Counted from the stretch's first letter, positions 20,072 to 29,208 are shown. The stretch is DNA of 64,000 bases from Pseudomonas sp. FP1742 (GCF_030687145.1 NZ_CP117460.1:3162001-3226000), one strand, 5' to 3'. Translations and numbers: made by a program. The notes: generated by a model from the sequence alone, not told the origin.

Positions 20072-21666
20072 GTACGATATCACCCGGCATTCGTCGGCAG
20101 TCCCTGGGTATCGGGCTGCTGACGCTGATGCTGTTCATCGTCGGGGCTTACCAGCAAACAGCGATAGGTTTCGATTCGCGGTTCGTGCTGTTCGCCCAGG
20201 AAATGCTGCGCCACGGGCCGTCGTTTTTCCCGACCACCTATGGCCAGCCTTATGCCGATTACTCGGCGCTGTCGACATTGTTCGTCTGGTTGCTGTCCCT
20301 GCCGTTCGGGCAGGTCAACAGCCTCACCGCATGGTTGCCGAGCGCCATCGGCGCCGCAGTGATCGTCACGTTGATGTACCGGCTGCTCGCGCCCTGCTCC
20401 ACACGCTGGGCGCTGCTGAGCATCGCGTTGATGTTGCTCACCAGTACGTTTGTCACTGAAACCCGTGCCGTGTCCCAGGACCTGATGCTGGCGGCCGTGG
20501 CTTTTTCGGTGTTCTACCTTGGGTACGCCGCCGATCATTTCGCCATGCCCCGTCGGTGGCCGCTGATTTTTGCGTTGCTGCTGTTGGGCTTCGGGATTCG
20601 CGGGCCGATCGGGCTGGTGATCCCCACCGGTATGCTATGCAGCTACTACCTGCTCAATCGCCAATGGTCGCGGTTGTTCGGTTTTGGCCTGTTGGCGGCT
20701 GTGTTGCTGGGGGTGTGCGTCGCTGCATTGCTGTGGCTGGCCGAAGCCAGTGGCGGGACGGAATTCATGCATGACGTGGTGCGCATGCAGTTCATGGGGC
20801 GCATGGACGGCAGCGAAGGCGTCAGTGGTTCGCTGTATTACTTCACCGCGTCGTTAGGCAACTATGCGCTCGCTTATCCGTTGGCGCTGCTGGTATTGGC
20901 CGCGGTCTGGCTGACGAATCCACGACAGGCAGGTCCTGCATTACGCCTGTTGCAATACTGCACGGCGGCCGGGTTGATCGTGATGATCGGCTTATCGATT
21001 CCCCAGGCGAAAAAGGCCCGTTACCTGCTGCCGATGCTGCCCATGGCGGCGATCATCGCGGCGTACCCGTTTCAGGTGGCGCAGGGGCGAGTGTTCGGTT
21101 GGTTGCGGGGTTTGATGCAGGGGCTGTGGTTGGTGATACCGGGGGTGCTGATTGTCGCATTGCTGATCGTTCAGCGGCGTCTGCCAGCACAACCAACTGC
21201 CTTTGTGCCGGTATTGATCGTGCTTGCGGCCCTGCAAGTCATCACGCTGGCGGCGTGGTTCCGCTCCCACTGGCGAGCCGAGGTGCTGGCCTGGTGCGCA
21301 GTCCTGGCACTGTGGTCGGTTTATATCCTGGTGTTTGAACCGGTGGAGCGTCAGCTTTACGACACGCAAACCTTCAGCCGAGCCGCGTTCGCAGAGATCC
21401 AAAAAGCCCCGGCGCCGTTGGTGCTGCACGGCATGGGCAAAGACGCCAAGGCAATCAAGTTCATGGTCAATATCGAGCAGGACTTTCAACCGGTGTTCAC
21501 CGAATCGATTCAGGAGCTGGAAGCCCTCTCGGGGCCGGCCTGGCTGATGATGGACCGAAACGACTACAACGCCTTGCAAGGCACTCCGCTGGGTGCCCAG
21601 CCACCGGTATTGAGCGGACGTTTCGATAAAAACGATTTCGTATTGCTGCACACGCCGCCCTTGTAG
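20068..21666 (+). CDS. Family-39 glycosyltransferase, last gene of the arn operon
   Basis: A polytopic membrane protein of 532 residues from GTG 20068, which overlaps the ugd stop as GTGA like most junctions in this operon; ATG 20017 would add 17 residues inside ugd and is less likely. About eleven spans are followed by a C-terminal soluble part. The first loop contains YQQTAIGFDSRFVLFAQEML, a diverged version of the ArnT catalytic loop, and SIPQAKKARYLLPMLPM resembles the PMT block near the C-terminal spans. It is a third ArnT relative in this region. The P. aeruginosa arn operon ends with ugd (pmrE), so this is an added gene. Its sugar and acceptor are unknown. Confidence 0.75.
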   Translation: MSTISPGIRRQSLGIGLLTLMLFIVGAYQQTAIGFDSRFVLFAQEMLRHGPSFFPTTYGQPYADYSALSTLFVWLLSLPFGQVNSLTAWLPSAIGAAVIVTLMYRLLAPCSTRWALLSIALMLLTSTFVTETRAVSQDLMLAAVAFSVFYLGYAADHFAMPRRWPLIFALLLLGFGIRGPIGLVIPTGMLCSYYLLNRQWSRLFGFGLLAAVLLGVCVAALLWLAEASGGTEFMHDVVRMQFMGRMDGSEGVSGSLYYFTASLGNYALAYPLALLVLAAVWLTNPRQAGPALRLLQYCTAAGLIVMIGLSIPQAKKARYLLPMLPMAAIIAAYPFQVAQGRVFGWLRGLMQGLWLVIPGVLIVALLIVQRRLPAQPTAFVPVLIVLAALQVITLAAWFRSHWRAEVLAWCAVLALWSVYILVFEPVERQLYDTQTFSRAAFAEIQKAPAPLVLHGMGKDAKAIKFMVNIEQDFQPVFTESIQELEALSGPAWLMMDRNDYNALQGTPLGAQPPVLSGRFDKNDFVLLHTPPL

Positions 21667-21674
21667 GAACTGTC

Positions 21675-21738
21675 GCAGGCTGCGATCTTTTGATGGTTTC
21701 GATGTTGCTGAAGAGCAAGATCAAAGATCGCAGCCTGC
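21675..21738. terminator. Long imperfect hairpin after the arn operon
   Basis: The arm GCAGGCTGCGATCTTTTGAT (21675-21694) pairs with 21720-21738 across a 25-nt loop. It lies 8 nt after the glycosyltransferase stop and between convergent genes, where it could terminate both transcripts. The arm sequence is a repeated motif of this genome: related copies lie at 32940-32962 and 46953-47011. Confidence 0.5.
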
Positions 21739-21808
21739 AGTAGCTCCTGCGTATCCATGTATTGTCCTTTAGTTACTGTTAACCACACTTGAACGCCTAC
21801 GTTTGAGG

Positions 21809-22774
21809 TTAAACCGGCGCCTTCAAATCCACCCCCAGCGCCTGGGCAAACGCCTTCACCAACGGACTGCGCACAGTGTTGTGGCGCAGGATCAGATTGA
21901 ACGGCGTGACGATGTTGATCAGGTCCGGACGCACCGCCCGAAACTGTCCCTGAGCCACCAGGTTTGCCGCGTAATGCTCGGGGAGAAAACCGACGAAACG
22001 CCCCGTCTTGACCAGTAGCGCCACAGCTTCCACTTGAGTCGCCGAGGCGGAAAAGCTGTCGTAGCGGGCAAAATTCAGTTTGTCCCGATGGATCGCGTAG
22101 CGGTGGTTGATGCACTCGTAATCCTGCAGCACATTGCCGCCCATTTCCGCCTCCGGCACCGAGAACAGCGGATGGCCGACAGCGCAATACGCATACGAGC
22201 GTTCTTCATAAAGCGGGAAGTAATCGAACTCTTCTCTTTTCTGATAAACCGGCACGATCCCGGCGACTAACCGGCCCTCAACTACACCTCTTTCCACCTC
22301 ATCCAGTTGAGACGCCTGAAGTTGAAATCTTACTTTCGGTGACTCTTCATTTATCCTTCTAAGCGCTGCAACTAACGGTGAATTCGAGTCCGTAATTGTA
22401 TTGTCAATAACGCCCACTCCAAGGTCGCCAATAAGTTCGTTTTGCGCCGAACTAAGGCGGTCACGAAAGTTATCGACCGAGGCAAATAGATCGATAGACG
22501 CCTGATACACCAGACGCCCTTCTTCGGTCAGGTGAAACCCTTCCCGCCCCCGGGTACACAAGCGCATGCCGATGCGAATTTCAAGGTCGGAAATCTGTTT
22601 GCTGATGGCTGCCAGGCCCACGTTCAGCTCGTTCTGGGCAGCACTGAAGCCACCGGCCTCGACTACGGCCTTGAATACTTTGAGCAATTTGAAGTCCAGA
22701 CCGCTGAGGGTCAGCGGTGCCCGATGCACCGTTTTTGGCGGCGGGTTTCCGGAATTGGAAAGTGGGGTTTCCAT
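21809..22774 (-). CDS. LysR family transcriptional regulator
   Basis: A 321-residue LysR-type regulator. The N-terminal winged helix (about 22-82) reads LKVFKAVVEAGGFSAAQNEL followed by ISKQISDLEIRIG, the recognition helix; a periplasmic-binding-protein-like effector domain follows from about 110. It is divergent from the ArgH-family gene across a 305-bp gap, the classic LysR arrangement, so it is the likely regulator of the catabolic cluster. The ~20-residue N-terminal extension before the helix is Pro- and Asn-rich. GAGGT lies 11 nt before the start. The inducer is unknown. Confidence 0.88.
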   Translation of the reverse strand: METPLSNSGNPPPKTVHRAPLTLSGLDFKLLKVFKAVVEAGGFSAAQNELNVGLAAISKQISDLEIRIGMRLCTRGREGFHLTEEGRLVYQASIDLFASVDNFRDRLSSAQNELIGDLGVGVIDNTITDSNSPLVAALRRINEESPKVRFQLQASQLDEVERGVVEGRLVAGIVPVYQKREEFDYFPLYEERSYAYCAVGHPLFSVPEAEMGGNVLQDYECINHRYAIHRDKLNFARYDSFSASATQVEAVALLVKTGRFVGFLPEHYAANLVAQGQFRAVRPDLINIVTPFNLILRHNTVRSPLVKAFAQALGVDLKAPV

Positions 22775-22846
22775 AATGCTTATTTACCTCTGGCGCCCTA
22801 TTCAACAATCTGTGTCCAACAACAAAAACATAGCCGACCAATAATA

Positions 22847-22990
22847 ATGAACACAGAAAGCAAGGCTTGGCAACCGTTAATAAATCCCGCCGATCAGTGC
22901 CAACTCACTGATTTTGAACTATTAAAAGCTGACACTTCGATCAGCTCTCGCAACGATTCAACTGCCCTCTTGGAAACTGCTTTGGCCTAA
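22847..22990 (+). CDS. Possible small protein in the LysR-argH intergenic region
   Basis: An ATG-started frame of 47 residues (MNTESKAWQPL to TALLETALA) lies between the divergent LysR and ArgH-family genes and points toward the latter. It is hydrophilic, with no membrane span or signal peptide, and I do not recognise it. There is no good ribosome-binding site, the ATG follows AATAATA, and 89 nt separate its end from the next start. It may be a leader peptide or a chance frame. The rest of the gap is AT-rich and presumably holds the divergent promoters. Confidence 0.25.
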   Translation: MNTESKAWQPLINPADQCQLTDFELLKADTSISSRNDSTALLETALA

Positions 22991-23079
22991 CTACGCCCCG
23001 TTGAATCTATTCAACCAAGGCAAGTGTTCAGGGCCTGGCACACCGATTTCAGTTCGCTTTACCGACGAGGAAAACAACA

Positions 23080-24507
23080 ATGTCTCAAACCACCGACCGC
23101 CTCTGGGGTGCCCGCTTCAAGAGCGGCCCGTCCGAAGCCCTGGCGGCCCTGTCCCGTTGCCCCGAGCGCTACTTTCGCCTCACCCCGTACGACCTCGCCG
23201 GCTCCAAGGCCCATGCCCGGGAATTGCAGCGCGCCGGGTTGCTGAACGAGCAGGAAACCCAGACCATGCTCGATGCCCTGCAGCGCATCGGTGATGACTT
23301 CCGAGCCGGCAGCATCGCGCCGACCCTGGACGACGAAGACGTCCACACCTTCATCGAACGCCTGCTGACCGAACGCCTCGGCGCACTGGGCGGCAAGCTG
23401 CGCGCCGGCCGTTCGCGCAACGACCAGACCGCCAATGACCTGCGGCTGTTCCTGCGTGATCACGTTCGCACCCTGGCCGTCGAAGTGCTGGCCTTGCAGC
23501 AAGCGCTGGTGGATCAGGCCGAGCAACACATCGAGAGCATCTGCCCGGGCTTCACCCACCTGCAACAAGCCCAGCCGATCGTCTTCGCTCACCACTTGCT
23601 GGCCCACGCCCAGTCGATGCTGCGCGACGTGCAGCGTCTGGTGGACTGGGACGCGCGCACCTCGCTGTCGCCATTGGGTGCGGCGGCCATGGCCGGTTCC
23701 GCCATCGCTCGCCTGCCGCAGCAGTCGGCCAGGGAAATGGGCTACAGCGGCGTGTGCGAAAACTCCATCGACGCCGTGGCCAGCCGCGATCATGTCGCCG
23801 AGTTCCTGTTTATCGCCAGCATGCTCGGGATCAACATTTCCCGCCTTGCCGAAGAATTCTGCCTGTGGTCGTCGCGACAATTTCGCTGGGTCGCGCTGGA
23901 CGATGCCTACGCCACCGGCAGTTCGATCATGCCGCAGAAGAAGAACCCGGACATCGCCGAACTGGCCCGGGGCAAGGCTGGCCGCTTGATCGGTAACCTG
24001 ACCGGGCTGCTGTCGACCCTGAAATCCCTGCCGCTGTCCTACAACCGTGACTTGAGCGAAGACAAGAACGGCGTGCTCGACAGCGTCGACACCCTGCTGC
24101 TGGTGCTGCCGGCCATGGCCGGGATGGTCGCGACCATGAAGGTCAACGTCGAAGAACTGCGCCGTCAGGCCCCGCTGGGTTTCACCCTCGCCACCGAAGT
24201 GGCCGACTGGCTGGCGGTACGCGGCGTACCGTTCAAGGAAGCCCATGAAATCACCGGCGCACTGGTCCAGGCCTGTGAGAAACACGATATCGAACTGTGG
24301 GAAGCCTCGCCGGCGCTGCTGGCCGAGATCGATCCACGTCTGACGCCAGAGGTGCGCGACAGCCTGACCCTCGAAGCCGCCATCGCCGCCCGCAGTGGCT
24401 GGGGTGGCACCGCGCCGCATCAGGTGCGCGAGCAGATCGGCCGGTTGAAAACCGCCCTTGCCGCGCAGCAAGCGTGGACCGAGAACTATCAGGGCTTCCG
24501 TCTTTGA
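23080..24507 (+). CDS. Argininosuccinate lyase family C-N lyase, probable catabolic paralogue
   Basis: A 475-residue member of the fumarase/aspartase superfamily, ArgH branch. GRSRNDQ (110-116), the TH of PGFTHLQQAQP (His160) and the mobile signature loop GSSIMPQKKNP (280-290) are all intact, so elimination chemistry giving fumarate is expected. The N-terminal third differs clearly from the housekeeping Pseudomonas ArgH as I remember it. The setting (LysR regulator, ABC importer, hydrolases, MmgE/PrpD protein) is catabolic, not arginine biosynthesis. Related lyases act on iminodisuccinate and ethylenediamine-disuccinate, so the substrate may be argininosuccinate or another N-substituted aspartate. 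Its start follows the LysR gene across a 305-bp divergent gap. Confidence 0.82.
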   Translation: MSQTTDRLWGARFKSGPSEALAALSRCPERYFRLTPYDLAGSKAHARELQRAGLLNEQETQTMLDALQRIGDDFRAGSIAPTLDDEDVHTFIERLLTERLGALGGKLRAGRSRNDQTANDLRLFLRDHVRTLAVEVLALQQALVDQAEQHIESICPGFTHLQQAQPIVFAHHLLAHAQSMLRDVQRLVDWDARTSLSPLGAAAMAGSAIARLPQQSAREMGYSGVCENSIDAVASRDHVAEFLFIASMLGINISRLAEEFCLWSSRQFRWVALDDAYATGSSIMPQKKNPDIAELARGKAGRLIGNLTGLLSTLKSLPLSYNRDLSEDKNGVLDSVDTLLLVLPAMAGMVATMKVNVEELRRQAPLGFTLATEVADWLAVRGVPFKEAHEITGALVQACEKHDIELWEASPALLAEIDPRLTPEVRDSLTLEAAIAARSGWGGTAPHQVREQIGRLKTALAAQQAWTENYQGFRL

Positions 24508-24522
24508 AGTAGGACGCAAAAC

Positions 24523-24614
24523 CTGTGGGAGCGGGCTCGCTCGCGAAGAGGCCGTATCAGTCGACATCAATGCTGAATGACCCACCGCTTTCGCGGGCAA
24601 GCCCGCTCCCACAG
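24523..24614. repeat. REPIN (paired inverted REPs)
   Basis: CTGTGGGAGCGGGCTCGCTC on the left pairs with the right arm ending CTCCCACAG. The spacer (GAGGCC-TATCAGTCGACAT-ATGCTGAATGAC) is related to those at 27218, 27349 and 49693. The element lies inside the apparent operon between the lyase and permease genes. Confidence 0.85.
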
Positions 24615-24680
24615 GGATTGTGCTGCAACGAATAAACCACACACGCCGCCTGAATCGAGGGCGGCGTACGGAGAAGCAAC

Positions 24681-25559
24681 ATGAGCCAGACACAGGCAGA
24701 ACGACTCCAGGCGGAGCGTAAACTGGCGGAAAACCAGTTCGATATCACCCAGTATCAACACGTGCCACGGCGTTATTACGGGCGGATTTTTTTCGCCACC
24801 GTCATCGTCATTGCGATTGTCGGCCTGGTGCGAGCCTTCGCCGAAGGCAAGATTGAATGGTCGTACATCGGCCAGTTCCTCACTTCGCAAGCGATCATGT
24901 GGGGCTTGCTCAACACCATTGTCATGGCGGTGCTGGCGATGGCGCTGGGTATCGTCTTCGGGGTGATCACGGCGATCATGCGCATGTCGGCCAACCCGAT
25001 CCTGCGCTATGTGGCGCTGACCTACACCTGGCTGTTCCGTGGCACGCCGCTGATCCTGCAGCTGCTGCTGTGGTTCAACCTGGCGCTGATTTTCCCCACC
25101 ATCGGCATCCCCGGTCTGTTCGAAATGGACACTGTGAGCCTGATGACGCCCTTCGTGGCCGCCCTCCTCGGCTTGAGCATCAACCAGGGCGCCTACACCG
25201 CCGAAGTGGTGCGCGCCGGCCTGCTGTCGGTGGACACCGGCCAGTACGAAGCCGCCAAGTCGATCGGCATGCCGCGCCTGCAAGCGCTGCGCCGGATCAT
25301 CCTGCCCCAGGCCATGCGGATCATCATTCCGCCGGTCGGTAACGAGTTCATCGGCATGGTGAAAATGACCTCCCTGGCGAGCGTCATCCAGTACTCGGAG
25401 CTGCTCTACAACGCCCAGAACATCTACTACGCCAACGCCCGCGTGATGGAGCTGCTGATCGTCGCCGGTATCTGGTACCTGGCCACGGTCACCGTGCTGT
25501 CCTTTGGTCAAAGCCGTCTGGAGCGTCGTTTCGCTCGCGGCGCCGGCAAGCGTTCTTGA
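24681..25559 (+). CDS. Polar amino-acid ABC transporter permease
   Basis: A 292-residue HisM/GlnP-type permease. After a charged N-terminal stretch of about 30 residues, a first span (35-55) and the family block [19 protein letters not shown] lead into the transmembrane domain. The ATPase-docking loop is [20 protein letters not shown] (about 193-212), with the EAA motif as [22 protein letters not shown] is a further family signature. It is followed 10 nt later by its ATPase and then the binding protein, so the importer is complete. Only one permease gene is present, so a homodimer is expected. Confidence 0.9.
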   Translation: MSQTQAERLQAERKLAENQFDITQYQHVPRRYYGRIFFATVIVIAIVGLVRAFAEGKIEWSYIGQFLTSQAIMWGLLNTIVMAVLAMALGIVFGVITAIMRMSANPILRYVALTYTWLFRGTPLILQLLLWFNLALIFPTIGIPGLFEMDTVSLMTPFVAALLGLSINQGAYTAEVVRAGLLSVDTGQYEAAKSIGMPRLQALRRIILPQAMRIIIPPVGNEFIGMVKMTSLASVIQYSELLYNAQNIYYANARVMELLIVAGIWYLATVTVLSFGQSRLERRFARGAGKRS

Positions 25560-25569
25560 GGAATCCGAC

Positions 25570-26334
25570 ATGAGAAGCATCGTCAAGGCCGTGAGCCTGA
25601 ACAAGTATTACGACCATTTCCACGCGCTCAAGGACATCAACATCGAAGTCGAGCAAGGCGAAGTGCTGTGCATCATCGGCCCGTCCGGCTCCGGCAAAAG
25701 TACCCTGCTGCGCTGCGTGAATCAGCTGGAAAAAATCGACAAGGGCGGCCTGTGGGTCGACGGCGAACTGGTGGGTTACCGGATCGTCGGCAACAAACTG
25801 CACGAGCTCAATGAATCGCAGATTGCCCGCCAGCGCCTGGCCACCGGCATGGTGTTCCAGCGTTTCAACCTGTTCCCGCACATGACTGTGCTGCAAAACA
25901 TCATCGAAGGGCCGTGCCAGGTGCTCAAACGTTCGCCCAAAGAAGCGCACGAAGAAGCCGTGGAACTGCTCGCTCGCGTCGGCCTGGCCGACAAGCGCAA
26001 CAGCTACCCGATCGAACTGTCGGGTGGTCAGCAACAACGTGTCGCCATTGCCCGTGCATTGGCCATGCGCCCCAAGCTGATGCTGTTCGATGAACCCACT
26101 TCGGCACTCGACCCGGAACTGGTCGGAGAGGTGCTGTCGGTGATGCGCGATCTGGCGCAGACCGGCATGACCATGATCGTCGTCACCCATGAACTGGGCT
26201 TCGCTCGCGAGGTTTCCAACCGCATGGTGTTCATGGACGGCGGGCAGATCGTGGAGGCTGGAAGCCCCGAAGAAATACTAATAAGTCCGCAAAACCCACG
26301 CACCCAAAGCTTCATTTCTGCCGTTCGAACCTAA
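25570..26334 (+). CDS. Polar amino-acid ABC transporter ATP-binding protein
   Basis: A 254-residue ABC ATPase of the GlnQ/HisP type. Walker A is GPSGSGKST (near 37), the signature is [17 protein letters not shown], Walker B is [15 protein letters not shown] and the switch is [11 protein letters not shown]. An insertion after Walker A ([19 protein letters not shown]) is longer than in GlnQ and resembles HisP. ATG 25570 has TTGAGGAAT upstream. It energises uptake with the permease before and the binding protein after it. Confidence 0.92.
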   Translation: MRSIVKAVSLNKYYDHFHALKDINIEVEQGEVLCIIGPSGSGKSTLLRCVNQLEKIDKGGLWVDGELVGYRIVGNKLHELNESQIARQRLATGMVFQRFNLFPHMTVLQNIIEGPCQVLKRSPKEAHEEAVELLARVGLADKRNSYPIELSGGQQQRVAIARALAMRPKLMLFDEPTSALDPELVGEVLSVMRDLAQTGMTMIVVTHELGFAREVSNRMVFMDGGQIVEAGSPEEILISPQNPRTQSFISAVRT

Positions 26335-26373
26335 GCGTCCTTTGACGCTCACAACACTCATAAGAGAACGACC

Positions 26374-27198
26374 ATGAAGAACCTAGTAATCCCTGCAGTA
26401 CTTGCCAGCGTCCTGGCATCCGGTTTCGCCTTCGCTGCCGAGTTGCCGGCCAGCATCAAGGACAAGGGCGAGATCGTCGTTGCGATCATGCCGAACTACC
26501 CGCCGATGGATTTCAAGGACCCGGCCACCAACACCCTCACTGGCCTGGACTATGACCTGGGCAACGCCCTGGCCGAACGTCTGGGCGTGAAGATCAAATG
26601 GCAGGAAACCGGCTTCGAGCAAATGATCAATGCGCTGACCACCGACCGCGTGGACATGGTGCTGTCAGGCATGACCGACACCGCGGAGCGTCAGGCCAGC
26701 GTGACCTTCGTCGACTACTTCACCAGCGGTCCGCAGTTCTACACCTTGCAGAAAAACAAGGACACCAACGAGATCGTCGACTTGTGCGGCAAGAAAGTCG
26801 GCACCAGCCGCCGTACCACCTTCCCGGCGGAAATCGCCGAGTGGAGCAAGGCCAACTGCGAAGCCGCCGGCAAGCCAGCGATCAACGTGATCGGCACCGA
26901 AGGCTCGGCCGACGCTCGCGCGCAACTGCGCCAGAGCCGTATCGACGCGGCCATGCAGGGCAGCGAAACCCTGCCGTACCTCAAGACCCAGGAAAAGGAC
27001 ATGTACAAAACCGTGGGCCTGCCGATTTCCAAGCAGTTCTCGGGCATGGGTGTGAGCAAGAAAAAACCCGAGCTGAGCGAAGCGGTGAAAGTCGCGTTGC
27101 AGAGCATGGTCGATGACGGCAGTTATCAGGCGATCCTGAAGAAATGGGACCTGGAACTGGGTGCGATCAAGACCGTGACCATTAACGCCGGCAAATAA
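26374..27198 (+). CDS. Amino-acid ABC transporter substrate-binding protein (family 3)
   Basis: A 274-residue periplasmic binding protein with a signal peptide ending near 21 (FAFA before AELP). VVAIMPNYPPMDFKD, GLDYDLGNALAERLGVK and DMVLSGMTDTAERQ are family-3 blocks; the Asp of DYDL and the Arg of ERQ are ligand contacts for the amino-acid carboxylate and amino group in this family. Two cysteines (LCGKKVG and ANCEAAG) may form a disulfide. Together with the lyase it suggests that the imported ligand carries an alpha-amino-acid-like head. The ligand itself is not determined. Confidence 0.9.
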   Translation: MKNLVIPAVLASVLASGFAFAAELPASIKDKGEIVVAIMPNYPPMDFKDPATNTLTGLDYDLGNALAERLGVKIKWQETGFEQMINALTTDRVDMVLSGMTDTAERQASVTFVDYFTSGPQFYTLQKNKDTNEIVDLCGKKVGTSRRTTFPAEIAEWSKANCEAAGKPAINVIGTEGSADARAQLRQSRIDAAMQGSETLPYLKTQEKDMYKTVGLPISKQFSGMGVSKKKPELSEAVKVALQSMVDDGSYQAILKKWDLELGAIKTVTINAGK

Positions 27199-27217
27199 GC
27201 ATCCGAATGATGCCCAT

Positions 27218-27306
27218 TGTGGGAGCGGGCTTGCTCGCGAAGAGGCCCTGTCAGTCAACATTGATGCTGAATGACACACCGCTTTCGCGAGCAAGCCCGC
27301 CCCACA
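27218..27306. repeat. REPIN, right arm with one-base deletion
   Basis: TGTGGGAGCGGGCTTGCTCG at the left is matched by a right arm reading AAGCCCGCCCCACA, which lacks the T of the usual GCTCCC. The spacer is nearly identical to that of the next element 42 bp downstream, which suggests tandem duplication or two insertions of the same type. Confidence 0.88.
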
Positions 27307-27348
27307 CTGGATCCGGGTCGATCACGATTTTGTGGTTAGCCCGGAAAA

Positions 27349-27440
27349 CTGTGGGAGCGGGCTTGCTCGCGAAGAGGCCCTGTCAGTCAACATCGGTGCT
27401 GAATGACACACCGCTTTCGCGAGCAAGCCCGCTCCCACAG
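27349..27440. repeat. REPIN, intact pair
   Basis: Both arms are complete (CTGTGGGAG at 27349 and CTCCCACAG ending 27440). The spacer GAGGCCCTGTCAGTCAACAT is shared with the element at 27218. The pair fills most of the 281-bp gap between the binding-protein and first deacetylase-like gene. Confidence 0.9.
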
Positions 27441-27479
27441 AGTTCAGTGTTTTACCTATAGATGAACGGAGCGCCACTG

Positions 27480-28328
27480 ATGTCCTCCTCGCTTCAGCCA
27501 ACCTGGCCCGGCACGCACACAGCCTGCCTCGCCCTGGCCTTCGACCTCGATGGCCCCACCGGCGATGCCATGCTCAATGGCTCGATCTGGCGCAAGCCCG
27601 AGTATTTCGGTTTCGGCGGTTATGGCCCCTATCGGGCGCTGCCGCGAATTCTCGATCTGCTGGATGAGTTCCGGATCCCGACCACGTTTTTCGTCCCGGC
27701 CTGGGTCGTGGAGAATTGGCCGAAACAGTGCCAGGCGATTGTCGAGCGCGGGCATGAGGTGGCCTATCACGGTTACAAACACGAATCCTTCTACGCCCTG
27801 ACGCTGGAGCAGCAGAAGGACGTGATGCACAAATCCCGCGAGGTGTTCTGGAAGTACCTGAACATCCGCGCCGAAGGTTTCCGCACCCCGTCCGGCGATT
27901 GGCGCGCCGAAACGCCGGCCATGCTGGTGGAAGCCGGCGTCACCTATTCCAGCAGCATGCGCGGCGATGACCGGCCCTACCTGGTCAAAGTGCCGGGCTT
28001 CGATACCCCGCTGGTGGAAATCCCCGGGCGCTGGGAAATGGACGACTACGCCTCCCTCGCCTACACCCGCGCACCGGACTTCCCTTCCGGGCTGGACCGA
28101 ACCGCCAGCTACGCACTGACCCTCGATAACTGGTGCCGCGAGTTCGATGGCGCCATGGCTGAAGGCCTGTGCCTGACCACCCTGTTCCATCCCAAGATCA
28201 CCGGCAAACCGGGACGCATCCTGCTCCTGGAAAAACTCTTCGAACACATGCGCCAGCGCGACGACGTGTGGTTCGCCACTTGCCGCGATGTCGCCCAGTG
28301 GTGGCTGAAGGAGCATCACCATGGCTGA
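27480..28328 (+). CDS. NodB-fold hydrolase (polysaccharide deacetylase / PuuE / imidase family)
   Basis: A 282-residue protein of the cytoplasmic branch of the polysaccharide deacetylase family; no signal peptide is present. The metal motifs are intact: AFDLDGP (Asp22, Asp24) and HGYKH (His97, His101), with FRTPSGDW as the third motif and FHPKITGKPGR near the C-terminus. This branch includes allantoinase PuuE and cyclic imidases, so C-N bond hydrolysis of a small molecule is more likely than work on a polymer. ATG 27480 has GGAG 9 nt upstream; ATG 27462 is possible. It overlaps the next gene, a paralogue, by 8 nt. Confidence 0.8.
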   Translation: MSSSLQPTWPGTHTACLALAFDLDGPTGDAMLNGSIWRKPEYFGFGGYGPYRALPRILDLLDEFRIPTTFFVPAWVVENWPKQCQAIVERGHEVAYHGYKHESFYALTLEQQKDVMHKSREVFWKYLNIRAEGFRTPSGDWRAETPAMLVEAGVTYSSSMRGDDRPYLVKVPGFDTPLVEIPGRWEMDDYASLAYTRAPDFPSGLDRTASYALTLDNWCREFDGAMAEGLCLTTLFHPKITGKPGRILLLEKLFEHMRQRDDVWFATCRDVAQWWLKEHHHG

Positions 28329-29208
28329 TTCCATTGTCTGGCCCGACGGCTATCGCTGTGCGGTGGTACTGACCGTCGATTACAACGATATCCACGGCAT
28401 CCTCACCCAGGCGCCGGAAGTCGCCGGGCGCGACAAGACCTTGTCGGTGTGGCGCTACGGCACCCAGCGCGGGGTCGAGCGTTTGCTTGGCGTGTTCGAA
28501 GAACTGGGGGTTTCCAGCAGTTGGTTTGTTCCCGGCATCGTCGCCGAGGAAAACCCGCAACACCTCCGGGCGATCCAGGCCGGCGGACACGAGATTGCCT
28601 GCGCCGGCTATCGCCATCAGCACTACGACAACCTGACCCTGGCCGAGCAAAGTGCCGAGATCTCCAAGGGCTGTGCGGCCTTGAGCGCGCTGACCGGTCA
28701 ACGTCCGACAGGCTTTCGCATCCCCGCCGGCAACGGTGCGCCGGGTTTCATCGAGGCGTTGCGCGAGCACGGCATCCGCTGGTCCTCGTCATGGCGCGGC
28801 GATGATTTGCCCTTCGCCCACCCGACGGCCCCCGAGGTGATCGAGTTGCCGCTGCATTACGAACTGGAAGACGAGCCCTATTTCGCCTTCAACCTCAGCC
28901 CGGCGGTGCCACCGGCGCAATCGCGCATCGCCTCTTACAGCCACACGCTGGGCAACCTGCAAATGGACTTCGCCGGGTTTCACCGGTTCGGGCTGTGTTA
29001 CGTGCTGCGGCTGCACCCGGAAATCATCGCCACGCCGGGGCGGATCGGTGTGTTGCGTGAATTGCTGCAAAGCATTCAACAGCATGACGACGTGTGGATT
29101 GCCACCGGTGCCGAGGTTGCTCAATGGTGGGCCGAGTCGGCAGCGCCGGTGACTGAGGATCACCCGGCCGCTGTATATGAGCGGCATTATCGGGATTACG
29201 GCGTATGA
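28321..29208 (+). CDS. Second NodB-fold protein, with altered metal-binding motifs
   Basis: A 295-residue paralogue of the preceding protein, starting 8 nt before that stop. The motifs are changed: DYND replaces DLDG, so Asn22 stands at the second Asp, and the H-x3-H pair is AGYRH (Ala95 in place of His97 of the neighbour, His99 kept). FRIPAGNGAPG and LRLHPEIIATPGR remain. Loss of a usual metal ligand suggests a different metal geometry, a different reaction or a structural partner of the first protein. It overlaps the MmgE/PrpD gene by 4 nt (ATGA). Confidence 0.76.
   Translation: MADSIVWPDGYRCAVVLTVDYNDIHGILTQAPEVAGRDKTLSVWRYGTQRGVERLLGVFEELGVSSSWFVPGIVAEENPQHLRAIQAGGHEIACAGYRHQHYDNLTLAEQSAEISKGCAALSALTGQRPTGFRIPAGNGAPGFIEALREHGIRWSSSWRGDDLPFAHPTAPEVIELPLHYELEDEPYFAFNLSPAVPPAQSRIASYSHTLGNLQMDFAGFHRFGLCYVLRLHPEIIATPGRIGVLRELLQSIQQHDDVWIATGAEVAQWWAESAAPVTEDHPAAVYERHYRDYGV

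Noticed and set aside
23080-24507. Naming the lyase gene argH as the arginine biosynthetic enzyme
   Set aside because: The N-terminal sequence differs from the usual Pseudomonas ArgH and the gene lies in a regulated uptake/catabolic cluster.
23059-24693. 544-codon open frame antisense to the ArgH-family gene
   Set aside because: The plus-strand lyase has the full superfamily signature; the antisense product is Gly/Gln-rich without family features.
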